64,000 nt of DNA, taken from contig NZ_BMTF01000005.1 in the NCBI RefSeq assembly GCF_014649535.1, positions 231,475 through 295,474 on the forward strand, given 5' to 3'. The translations under genes and the position numbers were made by a program. Every line of letters begins with the position of its first letter. The stretch's first letter is position 1. The stretch comes from Streptomyces gelaticus (lineage in GTDB: Bacteria > Actinomycetota > Actinomycetes > Streptomycetales > Streptomycetaceae). The notes under the pieces are model-generated. The model did no database searches and was not told the origin of the DNA. It saw only the letters and a program-made list of their open reading frames with translations. Shown here piece after piece: positions 60,823 through 64,000 of this stretch.

Positions 60823-60996
60823 ATGGACTCCATGGAGCGCACCGTCGTCCGCTGTGCCGAAGGGCACGTTTTCGCTACCGCTTCGTTCCCGATGCAGCAG
60901 CTCGGGGCCGGGCGGATCGGTCCCGGTCGGCTCATTCGCTGTCCGCGTTGTGCGCGGTTGCGGCATGCCGTGCCGGTGGTGTCCGAGCAGCGGTAG
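60823..60996 (+). CDS. Small zinc-ribbon-like hypothetical protein
   Basis: A 57-residue protein from ATG at 60823 behind GGGGAAGGG (MDSMERTVVRCAEGHVFATA, then RLIRCPRCARLRHAVPV). A single Cys and a CPRC pair suggest a zinc ribbon. It sits just before dcd, on the same strand; no function is known. Confidence 0.7.
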   Translation: MDSMERTVVRCAEGHVFATASFPMQQLGAGRIGPGRLIRCPRCARLRHAVPVVSEQR

Positions 60997-61065
60997 GCGG
61001 CGGTGGCAGGCGCGCGGGTGGTCCCGGATTGGGGTGGGCCCGCGCGTTCTGCGTATCCTCGGGGC

Positions 61066-61641
61066 GTGCTTCTCTCAGATAAGGACATCCGGGCCGAGAT
61101 CGACGCCGGACGTGTGCGCATTGATCCGTTCGACGAGTCGATGGTGCAGCCCTCGAGCATCGATGTGCGGCTCGACCGCTACTTCCGGGTGTTCGAGAAC
61201 CACCGCTATCCACATATTGATCCGGCCGTCGAGCAGGCCGATCTGACGCGCATGGTCGAGCCGGACGGGGACGAGGCGTTCATCCTGCACCCCGGTGAGT
61301 TCGTGCTCGCATCGACGTACGAAGTCATTTCGCTGCCGGACGATCTCGCCTCGCGGCTGGAGGGCAAGAGTTCGCTGGGGCGGCTCGGGCTTGTGACGCA
61401 TTCGACCGCCGGGTTCATCGACCCCGGATTCTCCGGGCACGTGACGCTGGAGCTGTCGAATCTGGCGACACTGCCGATAAAGCTGTGGCCGGGAATGAAG
61501 ATCGGGCAGCTGTGCATGTTCCGGCTGAGTTCGCCCGCGGAGTTCCCGTACGGCTCCGAGCGGTACGGGTCGCGGTACCAGGGCCAGCGCGGGCCGACCG
61601 CGTCGCGTTCCTTCATGAATTTCCATCGGACCCAGGTGTGA
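61066..61641 (+). CDS. dcd: dCTP deaminase
   Basis: A 191-residue enzyme from GTG at 61066, the usual length for Dcd. It contains [20 protein letters not shown], the catalytic region [20 protein letters not shown] with the active-site Glu in the following LELSN, and a C-terminal [12 protein letters not shown] nucleotide lid. It deaminates dCTP to dUTP in pyrimidine nucleotide synthesis. Its neighbour tRNA-Gly and the following phosphoribosyltransferase give the usual Streptomyces order. Confidence 0.97.
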   Translation: MLLSDKDIRAEIDAGRVRIDPFDESMVQPSSIDVRLDRYFRVFENHRYPHIDPAVEQADLTRMVEPDGDEAFILHPGEFVLASTYEVISLPDDLASRLEGKSSLGRLGLVTHSTAGFIDPGFSGHVTLELSNLATLPIKLWPGMKIGQLCMFRLSSPAEFPYGSERYGSRYQGQRGPTASRSFMNFHRTQV

Positions 61642-61647
61642 TGTCCC

Positions 61648-62160
61648 GTGAGCAGCAGCGGTGTGGATGACGTGCGGGAGAACCTGACCTACGAGGGGTT
61701 CGGCCGCGCCGTGCGTGAGCTGGCGCAGACCGTGGCGGACGACGGGTTCGAGCCCGATGTCGTGCTGAGCATCGCGCGCGGCGGGGTGTTCGTCGCCGGC
61801 GGGCTCGCCTACGCGCTCGACTGCAAGAACATTCACCTGGTGAATGTGGAGTTCTACACCGGCGTGGGCACCACCCTGGAAATGCCGGTCATGCTGGCAC
61901 CGGTGCCGAACGTCATCGACTTCTCGGACAAGAAGGTCCTGATCGCCGACGATGTCGCCGATACCGGGAAGACGCTGAAGCTGGTGCGTGATTTCTGTAT
62001 CGATCATGTCGCCGAGGTGCGCAGCGCGGTCATCTACGAGAAGTCGCATTCGCTGGTGAAGTGCGAATACGTGTGGAAGAAGACCGACCGCTGGATCAAC
62101 TTCCCGTGGAGCGTGGACAAGCCGGTCGTGCGGCGCAGTGGGCAGGTTCTGGACGCCTGA
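61648..62160 (+). CDS. Phosphoribosyltransferase family protein
   Basis: A 170-residue protein from GTG at 61648 with the PRPP motif VLIADDVADTGKTLKLV and the early PDVVLSIARGGVFVAGGLAY. It resembles xanthine/hypoxanthine phosphoribosyltransferases (Gpt-like), so purine salvage is the likely role, though the base is not fixed. It starts seven bases after dcd, so the two are probably co-transcribed, and a strong terminator follows. Confidence 0.92.
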   Translation: MSSSGVDDVRENLTYEGFGRAVRELAQTVADDGFEPDVVLSIARGGVFVAGGLAYALDCKNIHLVNVEFYTGVGTTLEMPVMLAPVPNVIDFSDKKVLIADDVADTGKTLKLVRDFCIDHVAEVRSAVIYEKSHSLVKCEYVWKKTDRWINFPWSVDKPVVRRSGQVLDA

Positions 62161-62186
62161 GCCCGAGCCGTGAACAGGATGTGAGA

Positions 62187-62219
62187 AACCCCCGGCACAC
62201 TCGGTGTGCCGGGGGTTTT
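62187..62219. terminator. Strong terminator after dcd-phosphoribosyltransferase
   Basis: Perfect stem AACCCCCGGCACAC / GTGTGCCGGGGGTT with a 3-base loop and a T-run. It can also serve the convergent Yip1-type gene. Confidence 0.92.
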
Positions 62220-62250
62220 CGGTTTCCTCGGGCAGGTGGCTCCGTGGGTG

Positions 62251-63216
62251 TCAGAGCGTGCCCAGTTTGATGATCGACAGCAGAGCGATCAGCTGGATCG
62301 CGGACGCGCCCAGTGCCTTCGGCCACGGCAGGTCGTGCGATTTGCTCACCATCGAGGTGAAGAGCGCGGCCGAGGCCAGCCAGGTGCCCCAGCCGAGAAT
62401 CTGGACCAGGGAATTCTCGCCGCCGAGGAAGACCGCGAATATCAGGCGGGGCGCGTCCGTGATCGACATGATCAGCATGGACAGGCCCACCGTCGGCTGC
62501 CACGCGCCGTCGCCGCCCAGCTGGCGGGCGAGGGTGTGCGTGACCGCGCCCAGGACCAGGCCGCCGATGACGAAGCCGAGGCCCGTGATGATGACGTAGG
62601 GCACCGCTGTGGAGATCGTCGCGTGGATCGCGTCGTCCCGGGCCTGGTCGAAGCCGAAGAGCGCGAGCAGGCCGTACAGGAACGTGACGATGAGCGCCGG
62701 ACCCCAGACGGGGTAGTCGCGCATCTGCCAGAACGTCGGTCCCGGGCGGAGCACGATGCCGGTGAGCAGCTCCTTCCAGTGCAGCCGGGGGCCCGCGGGC
62801 TGGGCGGGGGCCTGGCCGGCGCGGTAGGTGTCGCCGGGGCCGTACGGGTCCTCGCCGATGCTGAACGCCTGGGTGTGGCCGGGGGAGTTGGCGTACGGGT
62901 CGCCCTGCTGGGGGGAGCCGTGGGGGTGCTGGGGCTGGTGGTACGGGTCGCCGAAGTACTCCGGCTCACCCTGGCCGCCGCCGTTGTAGCCGTGCCCGCC
63001 ACCGCCGTGCCCGCCACCGCCGTGCCCACCGTTGCCGTACCCGCCGTTGCCTCCGTTGTTGTACGGGGGCGGGGCCGCGTTGCCTCCTGTCGGCGGCCAG
63101 GGCTGCTGGCCGTACGGCGGTGGTGCCTGTGTGCCGTACGGCTGCTGCCGCGGTTGCTGCTGCGCTTGCTGCGGGGTGCGGTTGTCCCGGCCGCGTCCGA
63201 TCCTGAATCCAGCCAC
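62251..63216 (-). CDS. Yip1-family membrane protein
   Basis: A 321-residue protein. The first about 140 residues are a Gly/Pro/Gln/His-rich disordered segment (GGHGGGGHGGGGHGYNGGG and others). Five hydrophobic helices follow from about residue 165 (ALIVTFLYGLLALFG, AVPYVIITGLGFVIGGLVLG, LASAALFTSMV, IQLIALLSIIKL), with the Yip1 helix pattern. Function in actinomycetes is unknown. It is single-gene, convergent with the phosphoribosyltransferase. Confidence 0.9.
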   Translation of the reverse strand: MAGFRIGRGRDNRTPQQAQQQPRQQPYGTQAPPPYGQQPWPPTGGNAAPPPYNNGGNGGYGNGGHGGGGHGGGGHGYNGGGQGEPEYFGDPYHQPQHPHGSPQQGDPYANSPGHTQAFSIGEDPYGPGDTYRAGQAPAQPAGPRLHWKELLTGIVLRPGPTFWQMRDYPVWGPALIVTFLYGLLALFGFDQARDDAIHATISTAVPYVIITGLGFVIGGLVLGAVTHTLARQLGGDGAWQPTVGLSMLIMSITDAPRLIFAVFLGGENSLVQILGWGTWLASAALFTSMVSKSHDLPWPKALGASAIQLIALLSIIKLGTL

Positions 63217-63346
63217 GTCACCGAACGTACCTGGTCCGGGCCGGTGCGGTCAGAGGGCCTGGGGAACCTGCCCGCCATTGCGGCCGAGCTGTGACATCCC
63301 CTAGGGGAACCCCGGGGGGACAGCCCCAGGGAAACGCGGATGCAGA

Positions 63347-63385
63347 AAGCGGCCGGTCCCGCCCCCGAGGCAGGTCCGGCCGCTT
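63347..63385 (-). terminator. Hairpin terminator of the Fe-S gene
   Basis: Arms AAGCGGCCGG and CCGGCCGCTT with a 19-base loop, about 20 bases after the stop of the Fe-S oxidoreductase. Confidence 0.75.
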
Positions 63386-63405
63386 CTGTCATGCGACTGA
63401 GCGGG

Positions 63406-64000
63406 TTACTTCACCGGCTCCGGCTCCGGCTCGTCCGCCGACTCCGTCTCCCCGGCCGGGTCGGCAGGGGTCTTCACGGAGTCCAGCAGCAGCTGCGAGA
63501 CGTCGACCACCTGGACCGACTCCTTCGCCTTGCCGTCGTTCTTCTTGCCGTTGACCGAGTCGGTCAGCATGACGAGGCAGAACGGGCAGGCGGTGGAGAC
63601 GATGTCGGGGTTCAGCGACAGAGCTTCGTCGACGCGCTCGTTGTTGATGCGCTTGCCGATCCGCTCCTCCATCCACATCCGGGCACCACCGGCGCCGCAG
63701 CAGAAGCCGCGCTCCTTGTGGCGGTGCATCTCCTCGTTCCTGAGGCCCGGGACCTTCGCGATGATCTCGCGCGGCGGGGTGTAGATCTTGTTGTGACGGC
63801 CCAGGTAGCACGGGTCGTGGTACGTGATCAGGCCCTCGACCGGGGTCACCGGGATCAGCTTGCCCTCGTCGATGAGGTGCTGGAGCAACTGGGTGTGGTG
63901 GATGACCTCGTACTCGCCGCCGAGCTGCGGGTACTCGTTGGCGATGGTGTTGAAGCAGTGCGGGCAGGTCGCGACGATCTTCTTCGACGACTTCGGCTTC
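63406..64000 (-). CDS. Fe-S oxidoreductase with cysteine-rich (CCG) domains, partial
   Basis: The frame is open to the right edge, so the N-terminus is missing; the last 197 residues are seen. A first cysteine region VATCPHCFNTIANEYPQLGG is followed by HDPCYLGRHNKIYTPPRE, then GFCCGAGGARMWMEERIGKR and TACPFCLVMLTD, the CCG pattern of heterodisulfide-reductase/GlpC-like proteins. A disordered acidic tail ends the protein. The electron donor and acceptor are unknown. Confidence 0.92.
   Translation of the reverse strand, partial: KPKSSKKIVATCPHCFNTIANEYPQLGGEYEVIHHTQLLQHLIDEGKLIPVTPVEGLITYHDPCYLGRHNKIYTPPREIIAKVPGLRNEEMHRHKERGFCCGAGGARMWMEERIGKRINNERVDEALSLNPDIVSTACPFCLVMLTDSVNGKKNDGKAKESVQVVDVSQLLLDSVKTPADPAGETESADEPEPEPVK

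Noticed and set aside
1..64000. CRISPR array, rRNA genes, intact transposon or prophage
   Set aside because: No regular repeat-spacer pattern, rRNA sequence, integrase, terminase or complete transposase was seen anywhere in the window.

Overview
The window is a contiguous piece of a high-GC actinomycete chromosome, almost certainly Streptomyces. The evidence is GTG starts, ATGA-type gene overlaps, a complete conservon (cvnA-B-C-D-P450), XRE/DUF397 gene sets, SCO5918-type and BldC-like small proteins, and the dcd/tRNA-Gly region. No rRNA, CRISPR array, intact integrase or intact insertion sequence was seen. All identifications come from reading the sequence; no database search was run.

Layout. 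0-3 kb: arsenic locus (AhpD-like protein; ArsI-type lyase divergent from arsR-acr3-arsC, with a palindrome between them). 2.9-4.9 kb: two tiny cysteine-containing proteins divergent from an XRE regulator and two tandemly duplicated DUF397 genes. 5-12.6 kb: secreted peptidase, phosphoribosyltransferase, VOC protein, and a two-component system beside an MMPL exporter. 13-17 kb: HTH protein, serine hydrolase/TetR pair with a clear operator, secreted CAP protein, and a sigma-factor/CU044_5270 gene remnant. 17.6-24 kb: enoyl-CoA hydratase, P450, and the conservon with a second, atypical P450. 24-31 kb: TetR/alpha-beta hydrolase, PPK2-family kinase plus P-type ATPase, polysaccharide deacetylase. 31-39 kb: ECF sigma factor and a copper-handling group (Met/His-repeat membrane protein, PCu(A)C-like protein, CopA-type ATPase, two Met/His-containing membrane proteins, PepSY protein), followed by a divergent metal-chelate ABC importer (39.4-42.4 kb).

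The right third is organised around an intact tRNA-Gly(CCC) gene on the minus strand (60.5 kb). Three truncated copies of its 3' half lie in the same orientation at about 42.46, 49.07 and 53.98 kb. They divide 42.5-60.5 kb into three blocks of 5-6.6 kb, as expected from successive site-specific insertions into one tRNA gene followed by loss of the integrases. Block 1 holds a cyclase-like protein, a monooxygenase, a site-2 protease and a large FG-GAP surface protein. Block 2 holds an unknown protein, an IS30 fragment, a sortase-anchored coiled-coil protein and a SMI1/KNR4-type protein. Block 3 is a cold-shock block with two CspA proteins, a MerR/BldC-like regulator, a DEAD-box helicase, a CBS protein, an SCO5918-type protein, a GvpU-like protein and a decayed SpoIIE-type phosphatase next to the tRNA. 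To the right lie apparently core genes: dcd, a phosphoribosyltransferase, a Yip1 protein and an Fe-S oxidoreductase cut by the window edge.

The genes form several small stress modules: arsenic detoxification, copper handling plus metal-chelate uptake, G-protein-like conservon signalling with P450s, and a cold-shock/RNA-remodelling set carried on an apparent tRNA-targeted island.
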